Below, in pieces: positions 1 through 11,123 of a stretch of DNA of 64,000 bases (positions are counted from its first letter, which is position 1; each line of letters starts with the position of its first letter). Location: contig NC_092794.1 of NCBI RefSeq assembly GCF_918797505.1, positions 68,051,345 through 68,115,344 of the forward strand. Reading direction: 5' to 3'. The translations under genes and the position numbers were made by a program. The notes below the pieces were generated by a model. The model did not search any database. It was not told the origin of the DNA and worked only from the letters and a program-made list of their open reading frames with translations. Source of the stretch: Bemisia tabaci (taxonomy: Eukaryota > Arthropoda > Insecta > Hemiptera > Aleyrodidae).

Positions 1-1290
1 CGTTTGGATTGCGGTCGAACCGCGTGTGGTTAGCATGAGCGGTTTAGAATTTGGAGCCCTAAATGACCAGCATATGAGCCCCTAAGCGCTAACCTGGTCC
101 TGGTTTCAATCAATAGGATCGCATCATTTCTCCTTTTGATAGACGAAAGAGCTTATGTCTATCAATTTCAATATTGAGCTCGGTGATTCGGTCCGATCGG
201 TGCGGTCGGATCTCGGGTCAACCGCTTGTGGTTAGCATGAGCGGTTTAGGATTTTGAGTTCCTAATGACACGACAAGCATCCCAAGCCCCTAAGCGCTGA
301 TCCGGGCTTGGTTTTAATCAATAAAATCGCACCATTTTCCTTCTTAATAGACAAAGGAGCTTTCTTCTACCAATTTCAGTATTGAGCTTCGGTTCAGATC
401 AGTGCGTTTGGATTGCAGCCGAACCGCATGTGGTTAGCATGAGCTGTTTAGGGTTTGAAGCCCCAAATGACCAGCATCTCAAGCCCCCGAGCGCTTACCC
501 GTTCCTAGTTTCAACCAATAGGATCGCATCATTCTCCCATTCGATAGACAAAGGATCTTTTTCCTATCAATTTCAATATTTAGCCCGCTGATTCGGTTTA
601 AGTCAGTAATTTTGAGTCGTTAATGACCAGCATCCCAAGCCCCCAAGCGCTTACCCGGCCCTGGTTTCAACCAATAGGATGGTGTGTATTTTTCCCTTTT
701 AGGAGCTTTTGTCTATTAATATCAATATTGAGCCCGGTGCTTCGGTCAGATCAGTGCGTTTGGAGTGCGGCCGAACCGCATGTGGTTAGTATGGGCGGTT
801 CAGGATTTGGAGCCCAATTGACCAGCATCCCGAGCCCCCAAGCGCTAACCCGGCCCTGGTTTCAACCAACAGGATCGCATCTTTTCCCCCATTTGATAGA
901 CAAAGGATCTTTTTCCTATCAATTTTAATATTTAGCCCGCTGATTTGGTTCAGATCAGTAATTTTGAGTCTTTATAGATCAGCATCCCAAGCCCCCAAGC
1001 GCTTACCCGGCCCTGGTTTCGACCAATAGGATGGCATCTTTTTCGGTTTCAGGAGCTTTTGTCTACTAATTTCAATATCGAGCCGAGTGCTTGGGCTCCG
1101 ATGAATGCGGTGGGATCTCGGGCGAACCGCTTGTGGTTAGCATGAGCTGTTTAGGGTTTGCAGTCCTAAATGACCAGCATCCCAAGCCCCTAAGCGCTTA
1201 CCCAGCCCTGGTTTCAACCAATAGGATGGCATCTTTTTCGGTTTTAGGAGCTTTTGTCTACTAATTTCAATATTGAGCCGAGTGGTTGGG
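1..1290. repeat. Satellite-like tandem array, 202-bp unit with about 150-bp short variant
   Basis: The motif TTAGCATGAGC recurs at about 30, 232 and 434 (period 202), then at about 786 and 1137 (steps of about 352). The 352-bp steps hold one full unit plus a short unit that has lost about 50 bp around the motif, including its ACCGC...GTGGTTAGCATGAGCGG part. Every unit carries a conserved CAACCAATAGGATCGCATC core followed by an inverted pair around GATAGACAAAGGAGC / TTTGTCTATCAATTTC. That end segment is also the right end of the dispersed foldback elements at 37350, 44450 and 54368, so the satellite seems to have grown from such an element. Open frames inside it are by-products of the repetition. 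Confidence 0.9.
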
Positions 1291-1875
1291 CTCGGACGAG
1301 TGCGGGCGAGGCGCGTGTGGCGAGGACGAGCGGTCGGTGGAAGGAGCTCTCGGGGGCTCGGGGCGTCCGTCCGAGGCGGGCCTACGGCGGCGTTAGCGGG
1401 GTGGAAAGCCGGAGCTCCTGTTTTTCCCTGGCTCGCGGTTCGGATCGTGGGATTGTGACCCGAAGTGGGTTCGGAGAAAATCGATGAGGCATCCCGGGCG
1501 ACGGGGGCGCATGCGGCGGGGACGCCACGCCTTGGACCCGGAGTCGGGACGCGGCACTCAGCATCCGTCGCCGCCGCCGCCGCCGCCGACGTCGCCCGAC
1601 TCCGACTCGCTCGCTCCGTCCAGCAGCGTCTCAATTTGTTTACTTTCTACTCCAGTTGCCCGCTTTTTTACCGCCCGTCTCCTTCGGTCGTCGCGCCGCG
1701 CCCGCTACACTTGCAGCCTTTTACCGGCCAAGTCTTCGGCTTCCGAGCCTCCACGGCGTTCCTCTCGGTCCGGCTCCCTCTTTTCCTAACCTCCTCGCCG
1801 TCCCCCGAGCTTTGTTGTCCCCGCGATCGGAGTGCAGTTCCCACAAATATTTCCATCATGATCGATTGACAAAAG
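1291..1875. promoter_or_regulatory. CpG-rich island, possible promoter / 5' UTR exon
   Basis: This 0.6-kb stretch is far richer in G+C and CpG than the AT-rich surroundings and has a CCG trinucleotide run near 1567-1590. Initiator-like CAGT/CAGC sites occur (for example near 1558 and 1832). An AG/GTAATT donor-like site lies at about 1892, but that site is inside the tandem repeat that follows, which weakens it. Long overlapping open frames on both strands (up to 165 codons) are expected from the low stop-codon density of GC-rich DNA, and none resembles a known protein. Its first bases (GGCTCGGACGAGTGCGGGCG onward) align loosely to the satellite unit with C-to-T and G-to-A changes. Promoter role is inference from composition only. 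Confidence 0.4.
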
Positions 1876-2580
1876 GATATCTTGCACATGAGGTAATTTG
1901 CTCATTTCCACCGTCACACACTGAGAAAAAAGATTGGTAGAATTTACCATTCCTTCACGCTGTATTTCACACAGCGTTAATTCAGAGTCAATCCTGCCAG
2001 AAGGAAGGTAAACGTTACTATACCTATACTGGTATAGGTAACCATTCTCCTGGCAGAATCGACTTAGAGATTGGTAGAATTTACCATTCCTTCACGCTGT
2101 GTGAAATACAACGTGAAGGAATGGTAAATTCTACCAATCTTTTTTTTCAGTGTAGCACCACATCACAACAAACTCAATCAGATGAAATTTCACCTATGCG
2201 ATAAATTTAATTGAACATTTCAATTTCATCCAATATCGTGAGATATTTCAATGAGTTTGACGTGAGGATATCTTTTACATGAGGTAATCTGCTCATTTTC
2301 ACCGTCTCAGTATCACACGAAACGAAAGGCACTCATTCAGATGAAATTTTACCCAGGCGATAAATTCAATTGAACATTGCAATTTCATCTAATATCGTGA
2401 GATATTTCAACGAGTTGGACGTGAGGATATCTTTTACATGAGGTGATTTGCTCATTTTCACCGTCTTAGTATCACATCACAAGAAACTCATGTAGATGAA
2501 ATTTCACCTGGGCGATAGATTTAACCAAGCATTTCAATTTCATCGATCGTGAGGTATTTCGATGAGTTTCTTTACTTTTA
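1876..2580. repeat. Three tandem copies of a 160-bp unit
   Basis: Units begin with AGGATATCTT..ACATGAGGT at about 1874, 2266 and 2427 and run through TTTGCTCATTTTCACCGTC, a CAGATGAAATTTCACC block and a CAATTTCATC...GAGATATTTC block. Units two and three are about 161 and 154 bp. Unit one is longer because a 234-bp MITE sits inside it at 1919-2152. No coding signal. Confidence 0.85.
1919..2152. mobile_element. MITE, CACTG-A(n) family, inside tandem unit 1
   Basis: It starts CACTGAGAAAAAAGATTGG and ends as the inverted form with TTTTTTTTCAGTG. Terminal inverted repeats of about 40 bp read through GATTGGTAGAATTTACCATTCCTTCACG. A subterminal inverted pair TGCCAGAAGGAAGG / CCTGGCAGAATC surrounds the centre. 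A second copy is at 47334-47797. The two neighbouring 160-bp units lack it, which gives the empty site. No target duplication is clear. No coding capacity. Confidence 0.85.
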
Positions 2581-3419
2581 TAAGCTACTTCTTTTCTTTA
2601 TGCTCTGCACCTGCATCGTCCTCCATTCCAACGAGGCAAAATCAAAAGTTTTAAATGTTCATTTTTTGCCCCTCGTCTTTTTTCACCAGACGGTGGAAGC
2701 CAGAGTTAGAGGGACGGCACAAATATTTTGATATTGGTCATTGGTCTTGAAAAAAGTTCGTAAAAGATTCTCCAAAGAAGGTACTCTGTGATTGGGGATT
2801 CGAGCGATTGATTGAAATGTGGTTATAATAAGACCTCGTGCTGAGAGTGGCCCTTATTGTGTCATTCTCAGTTGGAGTTCAAAACTGGTTTTGTCACTAC
2901 AACGCTGTAAACTTGACATTTTTAGACATACTGTAATGCAAAATGCTCAATACGTAATGCTATTCAATGTGAAATTTGCAATACAATATCAGCGAAACCA
3001 TCATCGGACTCGAGTTTAATCTTTTACCAGATTGAGGCATCTATCATTACATAAGGTTTTATTTCAGAATTACGTCGATGATAAAGCAATGGCCCGCGAA
3101 AAGGGGCAATCAAATACTATATTTGACGGGTTTTTGTCGTAGGTTTACGCCTTTTTATATAGATCTAATATTTGATATTTCTAATCATCCATTGGAAACC
3201 ATGTAACTTGGGTAGTTAGACGTCTATAAGTCAATTTGACAAATTGACCCATGCATGAACACACTGGTTTGTTCCTAATTAAGATTCGAAATCCAATTTT
3301 ATCTAAAAGTAACCCTATTTTCAACACTTGAAACTTCCACAGACAACTTGAGAGTACCTATCCTAGAACTAAAAAATTACCAGCAAAATACTTTGAAACT
3401 AAATAGTAACAGTAGCATT
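2581..3419. other. AT-rich single-copy-looking DNA, nothing recognised
   Basis: No gene, RNA or repeat shared with the rest of the window is visible. Short open frames (about 60 codons) on the + strand have no recognisable content. Intron or intergenic DNA is likely. Confidence 0.5.
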
Positions 3420-3632
3420 CACTGAGTGAAAAGTAGCTTGGATCAAGCATGATGATTCTTGAATTTGCCGCCAAGAATTTGTTTTATCTTGCTTTAAGCT
3501 GACTTTTTCTTGATACAAGAAAAATACTGTTCGGGTTAAGCAAAAAAGTAGCGTATATTAACCAGGAAAATACTTGATTTAAGAAGAAATACTTCTTGGC
3601 GGAAAAATTGAGATTCTTTTTTTTTTTCAGTG
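3420..3632. mobile_element. MITE, CACTG...CAGTG foldback
   Basis: The 213-bp element starts CACTGAGTGAAAAG and ends with a T-run and TTTCAGTG. Its halves are imperfect inverted copies: the left GAATTTGCCGCCAAGAA matches the inverted right half at TTCTTGGCGGAAAAATTG, followed on both sides by a TTAAG/CTTGATTTAAG block. A diverged relative lies at 36113-36356. Confidence 0.75.
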
Positions 3633-5129
3633 CGGGACGCGAAGCACTACTTGAAGCCGGATATTGATGATGAAAGAGCTCTTTTTTGCAATTTTTTTCC
3701 CACCAAAATAGAATATAGGTAGCTCAAGGATTGTCTATTTTTTATTTTTAAAGTTCAAAAATCTTTACGGGAAATTCTCCAGTAGGATGATTTATTAGCC
3801 GCTCGGAAAAGTTTTTAAACATAAATATAAAGTGCCAAAAAGCCACGAGTGAAGTTTTTAAAACGTTAAACTAAAAGCCAAGAAATTTGACCCACGAAAT
3901 TTCTGGTAAAAATCAATGACAGATAAACATCTCTTTAAAAGTTTAATTTCATTTCGTGTTGTAGATTCTTTAGCAATGATCTGCGAGTTAATTTGGTAAG
4001 GAGGTGACGGGGGATTCCGATAAGCTACGCCATAAAAATGAATGGCCGGAATCAAGTCCTCGTCGTTCTTTCGTATTTAAAACCGATTGTAAATCGATAC
4101 CGACCCACGGTAATAAAACCATTAATTTGAAAGTAATTGCAGTTGTTGAGTGATAACAACTCATAGCGTGACAATGTAACCTCAAAGCGGTGAACAGGGT
4201 TATGTCGATGTCTATCGGACGTGGGATGAAAGTGTTTAGCTCCGATGATTTTTATACAATGCAGCGCTTCAAACCGCCATTTAAGGGTAACAGGATCTCG
4301 TTGCGGCTATTGAATTTAATTTTCAGCTTGCTTGCACCAAACATCCATGTTGATCACCTACAAGAGTAGTTTTTTGACCCTCGTGGTGCCAATGCATACG
4401 GTGATAAAATCAAGTCAGCGCTGCATTATTTTGAAAAGGCGTTTATGACGTAGGTCCTCTATTTCAAAATTAGGGCTTTGCGATGTGCTGGAAGCAAAGC
4501 ATGTGTTTCAGCTTTTGGTAAAGAGAGAGAGAGGGGGGGGGAGGGCTGGAAACATTCCTGACATATCGGGAGCTTCACTTTTTCTGATAAAAAATTTTTG
4601 GTAGCAAGTCGACTTAAGTGATCCGAGTTGCAGGTGCAACCCTTTAATAATTGGACCGCGTGTAGCAGAAAAGAATCAAGCCGCATCATTATTTCCAAAT
4701 TTAACTGGGCATTTTAATTTTTTAAAAGAGAACGTTTATGCTGATTCCTATGAAAATGTTAAGGAATTCGTCTTGTGCAAGGCAGATAATTCACTGAAAT
4801 TTGCACAAAAATCTGCACAACCGTTTTCTTGTAAAAAATTAAATTGTCAGATTAAGTCCGGCAAAAGTTGATGTGGTTTAGTTCCTTTCTGCTGAACGCG
4901 GTCCAATTGATAGGTAAGAATCAAGTGCCTATCGACAAGGATGGAAGAATCGTATGGTTGCTGGATGTTTGAATACTTGATCCTTGAGAGAGTCTGTTAA
5001 TATTAAAAATTCGTTTTCTTACGTTACAAATAAAACCGTCAACTAACATTCGGTACTGGCTACCAAATTTCCTTGAATCTGATGGGCGATTTTCAGCCAG
5101 ATCTTCAGTACCTGCTTTTTTAGGTTAAT
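3633..5129. other. Gene-free stretch with a GA/G-rich run and a decayed repeat
   Basis: No gene is supported. Visible items are a purine run (AGAGAGAGAGGGGGGGGGAG) at about 4520-4545, and, at about 4705-4915, a weakly conserved relative of the tandem duplicate at 42447-43086 that ends in a TTGATGTGG.TTAGTTCC motif. Otherwise AT-rich sequence. Confidence 0.5.
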
Positions 5130-5572
5130 AAACATGGAAACAGCGGCTCATCTCGTCATCTGTTTCTACCACAGGTGACAGTGCGGTCCCTTCACGCATT
5201 GATAATGATGATACAACTATTCGTGCTTCTATGCAACCGCCGGTGGTATCGTTTCTAATTGAAGGCGAAATGTCACCGCTGTTTCTAATGCGCGCCAACT
5301 GTGCTGCGCTCCACGAATGATTCGCTTGAAGAGTTGCATGCTTTTGGCTCAACTCAAAACTGGTTTGTGTGTGTGTTTAAACATTTTTTACTACCAATAA
5401 TTATTCCCTCGTTTGGTAGTTCTCCCGCAGAAATCATAGATGAAAAATATTTTTCGAAATCAAATGAGAGACAAACCTGTCTTTCCTGTTTGGTGTTTTT
5501 AGTGCATGTTGCAAACAAATTTTCTGGGAATATATTTCATTTTTTCATAGCTTTTTGAAATTTCATGAAATA
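5130..5572. repeat. Left arm of a 2.4-kb inverted repeat
   Basis: This arm matches, in inverse orientation, 6934-7500. Landmarks are CATCTGTTTCT, ATGCAACCGCCGG, TTGAAGGCGAAATGTCACCG, GCGCGCCAACTGTGCTG, then a flank AACATTTTTTACTACCAATAATTATT and GAGAGACAA. The arm keeps open frames on both strands. On the + strand one ends at a TGA (5318-5320) shared with the other arm. The differences between the arms fall mostly at first and second codon positions of that frame, so conservation does not support coding. Confidence 0.85.
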
Positions 5573-6933
5573 CTTATTATATTTAGTCTCATCTTGCCGA
5601 CGTTGTCAGTTAAAGTTTCAACATTCAGGCGGCTGCTGATTCCAAGCACCGCACCGTGTTATTTTCGGAACAGGCGTGACAATGCTCCAAACAGCGCGCA
5701 GTAGAACGAGGTTGTGTGAAAGGACGGTCATGGACTTTCCGGCTGAAACAGAGAATTTTTATGTTTCGAATGTTATATTTTTATTTTTAAGGGGTGCTCC
5801 TTGATTTAATTTTTCGAAAAAAAAAAAAAAAACCCAATGGGACACCTCTTCCACCTCTCTGTTTTGTAGCAAAGATATGAGCTTTGAAACATGGACAGGA
5901 GTTGGCGATGGTTCGCTTTAGAGATGTAACATGACTACATCATGTCCGACCTGTCTCATAGATAGTCTTGTATCGAAATCGATTATTTCAACATGTAAAC
6001 GTAGCCTGAAAAGTCGATCGAGTAACATAGGGAGCGGGTTTTTTGTGATAGATTTTTGATACATATTAGCACAAAATTGCATTGAGGAGTGACATTGTTA
6101 GGAATTTTCTCATTTTCAACTTTTCCAACTTAAATCCTAAAATTTTTGTTTGAGGTTACGTTCTATTATTTTGAATCAAACGATACATCGAGCCACTATC
6201 GAATACGATCCAATGTGTGATGCCGCGCCTCGATTTTGCACGGGTCGTAGCGGAGGCCCCGCCAGCAACGGATCGGGCCGAACCGCCAAAGTTGCCAGAT
6301 TGTGCAGTTAAGTGAAGATATTTTACAGGGTTTTAAATGGGGAAATTACTGAAATTTCAACACTATCTGGCAACTATGCGAAGCGCGATAAAAAACCACC
6401 CTTGAACTTTCCTCGATTTTCGAACCGTCGAATTGTCTTCCCGCGCTGTCGCTATCTCGACCCGGGGGTGTTTCCCGACCGTGTAGAGTTCCGGCAAAAA
6501 CATCAAAACGGAGTCTCATCTCATAGCCTCGCCGATAGAAAACCCGTCGTTTCTCCGGCGTAAAGGCATATCTGGATTTTCACGTGAGCCTTGACCCTCG
6601 TATAACTCTATGCTTTCCGCGGCCCATGTGAAAAAAGGGATACGCCCTCGCGCCAGAGGGACGAAAAACGGAGCTCGGAGCCGCGTATTTGCTCGTCGTC
6701 AAAGGCGGCCGCCTCGGCGCAAACTTGACTTACGTGTCGTAAAACGACTGTCTCGATGCTGTTTTCACCCAGCCTCAACTTAAATATTCATGACTGAGCA
6801 GTGATGTGAGAAATCAAGACGAATTCATCGCTGAGAAATTGCCTCCTGCTTTTTCGGAAGGGAGGTCTCGTGAAGGGTCCGCCCCGGAGGGGCTTCACGA
6901 GTGAAATGAAAAAATGAGAGATCGGATATTTCC
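5573..6933. other. Spacer between the arms of the 2.4-kb inverted repeat
   Basis: About 1.36 kb without a supported gene. It holds a decayed relative of the GTCGGAC foldback family (about 5690-5960, with an A16 run at 5817-5832), an inverted pair GTTGCCAGATTGTG / CACTATCTGGCAAC at about 6291-6374, and a more GC-rich part (about 6400-6760). An 83-codon frame at 6312-6563 matches nothing I recognise. Confidence 0.5.
6571..6650. repeat. Short dispersed repeat with inverted ends, copy 1
   Basis: TTTTCACGTGAGCCTTG is followed by ATAACTCTATGCTTTCCGCGG and an inverted end CCCATGTGAAAA. A second copy in the same orientation is at about 19735-19800. Too short and decayed to classify. Confidence 0.6.
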
Positions 6934-7500
6934 GTGAAGTATTTCATGAAATTTCAAGAAGCTGTGAAAAATATAAAACATATTTTCAGGAACTTTACAT
7001 GCAACATTCACTAAAAACACGGAAAAGGAAAAACCACTTGTCTCTCATTTTATTTTGGAAAATATTTTTCATCTATGATTTCTGCGGTAGATTACCAAAC
7101 GGAGAAATAATTGGACGTACTTCTGTCAAACGGAGCTATGTGTATTAAGACAGGAGCCCTGAGACCCATAAGAATATATGCATACCAGGGCTCATGTGAT
7201 AATGCACATAGCTCCGTTTGGCAGAAATACGTCCAATTATTGGTAAAAAATGTTTAAACACACATAAAACAGTTTTGAGCCGAAGGCATCGAACTCTTAC
7301 AGCGAATCATTCATGGAGCTCAGCACAGTTGGCGCGCATTAGAGACAGCGGTGACATTTCGCCTTCAATTAGAAACGATACAGCCGGCGGTTGCATAGGA
7401 GTAGGAATAGTTGTGTCATCATTAACTAAGCGGGAAGGGACCTCTTCATTAGCTGTGACAGAAACAGATGACGGGATGAGCATATGTATTTTCATATTCA
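6934..7500. repeat. Right arm of the 2.4-kb inverted repeat, interrupted by a MITE
   Basis: Inverse counterpart of 5130-5572, clearly diverged by many substitutions and small indels. A 122-bp foldback (7113-7234) is present only in this arm. The frame 7307-7501 on the - strand ends at the same TGA as the left arm. Neither frame direction resembles a known protein. Confidence 0.85.
7113..7234. mobile_element. 122-bp MITE with AATT target duplication
   Basis: Starts GGACGTACTTCTGTCAAACG and ends in the inverted form CGTTTGGCAGAAATACGTCC, flanked by AATT on both sides. The other arm of the inverted repeat has the empty site with a single AATT. The core GAGACCCATAA...ATGCATACCAGGGCTCAT resembles the core of the 52216-52339 element. 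AATT is its own reverse complement, so a shorter duplication cannot be excluded. Confidence 0.85.
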
Positions 7501-9395
7501 TTTTTTATACATATTGTTAGATACCAAACTCACGTTTATTATTTACAAGGTTTCTATGGACTCAACTTATTGGTTAATCCTGAGATAAGAACACGGCATT
7601 TTCAGGATTGAAAATTCATTTTTCTACCGGAAAAGCAACCCAGACTGAGGTGTACTTCCGTGCTAAAGATGAAAGTCGCAAAGTGATGCAAGTTAAATTC
7701 AGAAAGCAGACTTAATGTAGCAACTTTAAGTGATTTTATTTTCCCTAACATTATAAAATAAATGCTAAAGACTTTTCAATTTCCCCCGTAATATTTCCTA
7801 TGAGAAAAACCTCTGAAAATGTATACCTACTGCGACTGATTAAAAATCAAAATTTGCGATTATAGGTGAAATTTTTGAGTCCAATAGCTCCCAAAGATTA
7901 ATTTATTGTGCACTGTATAAGCATTCAGGCGTTGTCAAATCCCTACGAAAATATTTATTTTTGGGAAAAGAGACAAATTGATTTTCTTGAAAATTTCAAG
8001 TATACCAATGATAAATTGAGGAAAATGTTGAAGAAGAAATTGAAAAAATTCCGAATTTTTTAGTGTATTGGTTGGCGATGACAACGAAATTCATTTCATT
8101 CAAAGGTTCATGAAGATTTCCCACGTGTGACCAGATCTAATTGGTAAAAAGTCCGGTCCCCTTGGCTGGGAACATTTTGAAAGACAGTGACATTGTGAAA
8201 GACATTTTGAGTGTTCACTTTAATAACTTCACGATGACCAAAGCCCGCCTAGTTTGCTCAGCAAACACTGCGACATGAAATATTAAGATCCGTAGGGGTT
8301 TTTATTTCTGCGAGAGTGAATTGGCAAATTCCCTCAACTTTCCGAGCAATCCGTGAATATCGCTTCGGTTTTCCTGGAGCGTCAATTCGGAAATAGGATT
8401 CATTAAGTGACTGATGCTTGTTCCTCACTATTTCCGTTTGCTCTTCACTTCAGTCTTTCCGCATCTAGGACTTATCGACGTTTCTGCGATAACATCTTAA
8501 TTTTCTTCGAGCTAGTCATTCCTTGCCAGAAAAAAAAGACAACAAACGAGCAAAAAATGTACGTCGCACGCAGTAATAACCTATGATTGCCGGGCGGCAT
8601 GGATGTTAACTCGTCAACTTGCGCCTTCACATCCCGGTAATACTCTCCGATTTACCAGGCAGTTAGTTTAGTTGCCTATCCGAACTGAACCAAACTGAGG
8701 TCACTAATTCCATTACACGTTTTTCGATTGTGCTAGCTCATATCATGCACTCAAAAAGAAAATAAGTCAGCTAGGATTTCAGGCTTAGCAGTCTATTTCG
8801 TTTCATTAATTGTGAATTTTTACATTTTTTTATCATTCAATACGAACAGACTGCATTCAGCCGGCGATCACTCGTTGCTTCGAAAATTTATCGTACAAAT
8901 GTCAAAACGAAACAAAACGAAGTAACGAAGAGAGCGGAGTGAGGATTTTCTTTGTTGCTACGAATCCTTTTTTTTCTCAATGCAGTCCCTGCAATTAAGA
9001 GAAAAAATCGGTTCAGTGGCCATTGTATCAAATCCGATATTTTTCTCTGTCTTCCGTTTTTCTCCCGATAGAATATCATCGACCGCGGTTGGGTCTTGAC
9101 GGTAGCGCTGAGCGTCGTGTAACCTTTCGCTGAAACGTTGATTCCTCCACAAAAAAATCCGATCCCAGAAGGGCTATGGCTCATTAGTTACTTCTGCAGT
9201 AATGACCGCTCGAAGAAGGGACCACGGTGGGGCGAGCAGGGGACTGAAATCAGACTCCATTGTATCGACTTGCATAATTACATGGAAACACCCCAATACG
9301 CTGTTGCCGTGTCGAAGAGCATCTCAAAAATTCGATCAACGGAATAAGATAAAGTTTCTCAAACTCGACATGGTTAATTCAGGAATAGATAATAT
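7501..9395. other. Gene-free AT-rich stretch
   Basis: No gene, RNA or shared repeat recognised. A 98-codon frame (8888-9184, - strand) and others contain no known motif and have no supporting splice or promoter context. Confidence 0.5.
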
Positions 9396-9533
9396 TGATT
9401 GCATTTTGCAAAAAGGAACCAAGAGAATTCCAGTGTTGCTAGGATTGTGAAACTTACATTCTTTGCATAAAATTACTGAAATCATGGGAAAATTAAATTT
9501 AAGAGTATGATTTTCGTCTTGAATTCTTAGTTT
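9396..9533. mobile_element. Half of an ATTGCATTTTGCA / AAGGAACC foldback, cut by an HP element
   Basis: Begins TTGATTGCATTTTGCAAAAA and follows the left half of the complete copy at 30665-30923 (GGAACCAAGAG, GTTGCTAGGATTGTG, then an AAATTACTGAAATC block). It stops where the HP element begins at 9534. The other half is not found on the far side, so the region was also deleted or the insertion was not simple. Confidence 0.65.
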
Positions 9534-10320
9534 CCCTGGTAAAAATTGGCGATAAGAGCTGTGTTTCAAAATATCATAGGAATTCTTATATAGCTGGCTA
9601 AAGAAGGCTGCAGAAAATCATATAGCTGGCTGTAGAATTCGGAGAAAATCATACGGCTCGGCTATACGAAGCGATAAAAAATTATGCAGTCGGGCTATAG
9701 TTCCTATCGCAGGGCTTTACACTTTATCGCCTGGCTGTTGCTTTTTCGCCATCGATTATAAAAGGCTATAAGAAATTGTGTAGAAATCCATGTGCTTTGG
9801 AAATCATTAAGGTTGATACGGAACCACCTTAATATTTACAAAACACACATTATATTTTCCTTTAATACATATTTTTTTTTTCATCAATTAAAATGAGAAT
9901 AATCTATACAGGATGTGCAAACATTTCAAAATCATTAGTTGAAAAACGCTGACTCCACGAGTCTAAATATTGGAGCCAAACACAGAGCGGAGCAGCGTGC
10001 TGCCAGCGCGACACGCGCCCTGGCGCCTACAAACCTAACAGGGATACTTCACGCATTGCGCAATGCGTGAAGTATCCCTGTTAGGTTTGTAGGCGCCAAT
10101 GCGCGCTCGCCCGCTGCGCTGCGGCGCGGCGCTTGAAGCAACCATTTCGCAACAGAGGTGTTGCACAGTAGCATACGGAATTGAAGGCTTTCCAACGTAT
10201 CAAGAATGACAGGCATCCTTTAAAAGTACGGAACTTCCTTCGCAAAATAAATCAAGATACTACGGCACAAAAAGAGCAATAGTCCAAAAACTCACTAAGT
10301 CCCAGCACTTTAGTCCTAAC
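9534..10320 (-). mobile_element. HP-family element, copy A (inverted, one end missing)
   Basis: The left end CCCTGGTAAAAATTGGCGAT is the right terminus of the full copy 32446-33353 read in reverse. After it come subterminal AGCCGGCT-like repeats with TTTATCG/CGATAAA motifs, an AAGGTTGATACGGAACCACC block and the 76-bp palindrome at 10022-10097. The sequence fades at GTCCCAGCACTTTAGTCCTA (near 10318), about 200 bp short of the expected opposite terminus. No transposase. Confidence 0.85.
10022..10097. repeat. 76-bp perfect palindrome of HP copy A
   Basis: From GGCGCCTACAAACCTAAC through ...CATTGC|GCAATG... to GTTAGGTTTGTAGGCGCC. The two 38-bp arms are perfect inverted copies with no spacer. It would form a very stable hairpin in single-stranded DNA or RNA, or a cruciform. 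Confidence 0.95.
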
Positions 10321-10509
10321 GTTTATCATAATTGTAAATCATAATTGTATCATAAAATCGATTTCACAGTCGGTCACAGGAACAGGTTTTGTGTCATCTA
10401 CAAGATGTCATGAAAAAGTGGTGAGGAGTAATGCAAATTAATTTAATTTTGTTTAAATTGAAATACATCTTGTTCGCGTGCTTGGACAAACAAAACTCTA
10501 TTTATTGTC

Positions 10510-10610
10510 GGCCTACTGTGGTGTAGTGGTTGTAGCTCTTGCTTTATGATCGGGAGGTCCCAGGTTCGATTCCTGGCCAGGTGACCTGAGTTTGATGGTC
10601 TCAAATTTAT
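10510..10610 (+). mobile_element. tRNA-derived SINE head
   Basis: An A-box-like TGGTGTAGTGG at about 10519-10529 and a B-box GGTTCGATTCC at 10563-10573 are spaced as in a tRNA gene. The T-arm stem CCAGG/CCTGG is intact. The 5' and 3' ends cannot close an acceptor stem, so it is a tRNA-derived RNA polymerase III promoter rather than a working tRNA. The 3' body and any tail are not clearly bounded. Confidence 0.65.
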
Positions 10611-10913
10611 TGATAAAACTAAAAGCAAGTGATGCTGTGCGCTAACCGTCTCTTTATATTTAACCTCACTTCGACTTTAATTTACACGGACCCGACTCTG
10701 GCACTTCACGAGGGAAAAGGAGACCAACCAACCTAGTTTTCCCTCCGTACCGTCACTGGAGCTTTCGTTCCGGAGTAATTGTGGAGGCGAAAAGTTGCAT
10801 ATTTGATACTGTAGACTTGATTAAATTTGCTACGAGCCTTATTGACAGATCGCAACAATTAATTGCATTTTACCGAGAGCAAAACTTTCCCCATAACGCA
10901 CCGATCTGTTGGC

Positions 10914-11080
10914 TAGGGAAAAGCGCCGTATGAACAGTCGAATGTTGCCGTATTTCTCCTGATACAATATTTGTTTTTAAGGAAAGTTATGAATATTTAT
11001 CCCTGACATTTTATGATACTCTAGATTAAATTGTGAAATTTATTCTCTGAGAACTTTGGAGAAAAATATTTACCAGTTTC
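10914..11080. mobile_element. Half of a 253-bp CTGCCGTGCT-family MITE
   Basis: AAAAGCGCCGTATGAACAGT, GTTGCCGTATTTCTCCTGAT and the A/T-rich centre match the left part of the complete copies at 29457, 41523, 42061 and 51070. The outer CTGCCGTGCT end and the right half are missing. Confidence 0.65.
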
Positions 11081-11123
11081 CCGGGTTATTAGTGTACAAC
11101 TCCGCCTTTGGCTACTATTTAGA

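Noticed and set aside
1137..1869. Long overlapping open frames on both strands (up to 165 codons) at the CpG island
   Set aside because: Low stop-codon density of GC-rich DNA explains them. No domain, no splice structure, and the - strand frame runs into the satellite.
5151..5320. Conserved terminal exon shared by the two arms of the inverted repeat
   Set aside because: Same stop codon in both arms, but substitutions concentrate at codon positions 1 and 2, opposite to what selection on a protein would leave.
10510..10590. A functional tRNA gene
   Set aside because: A-box, B-box and T-arm are present, but no acceptor stem can be closed and the anticodon arm is poor; treated as a SINE head.
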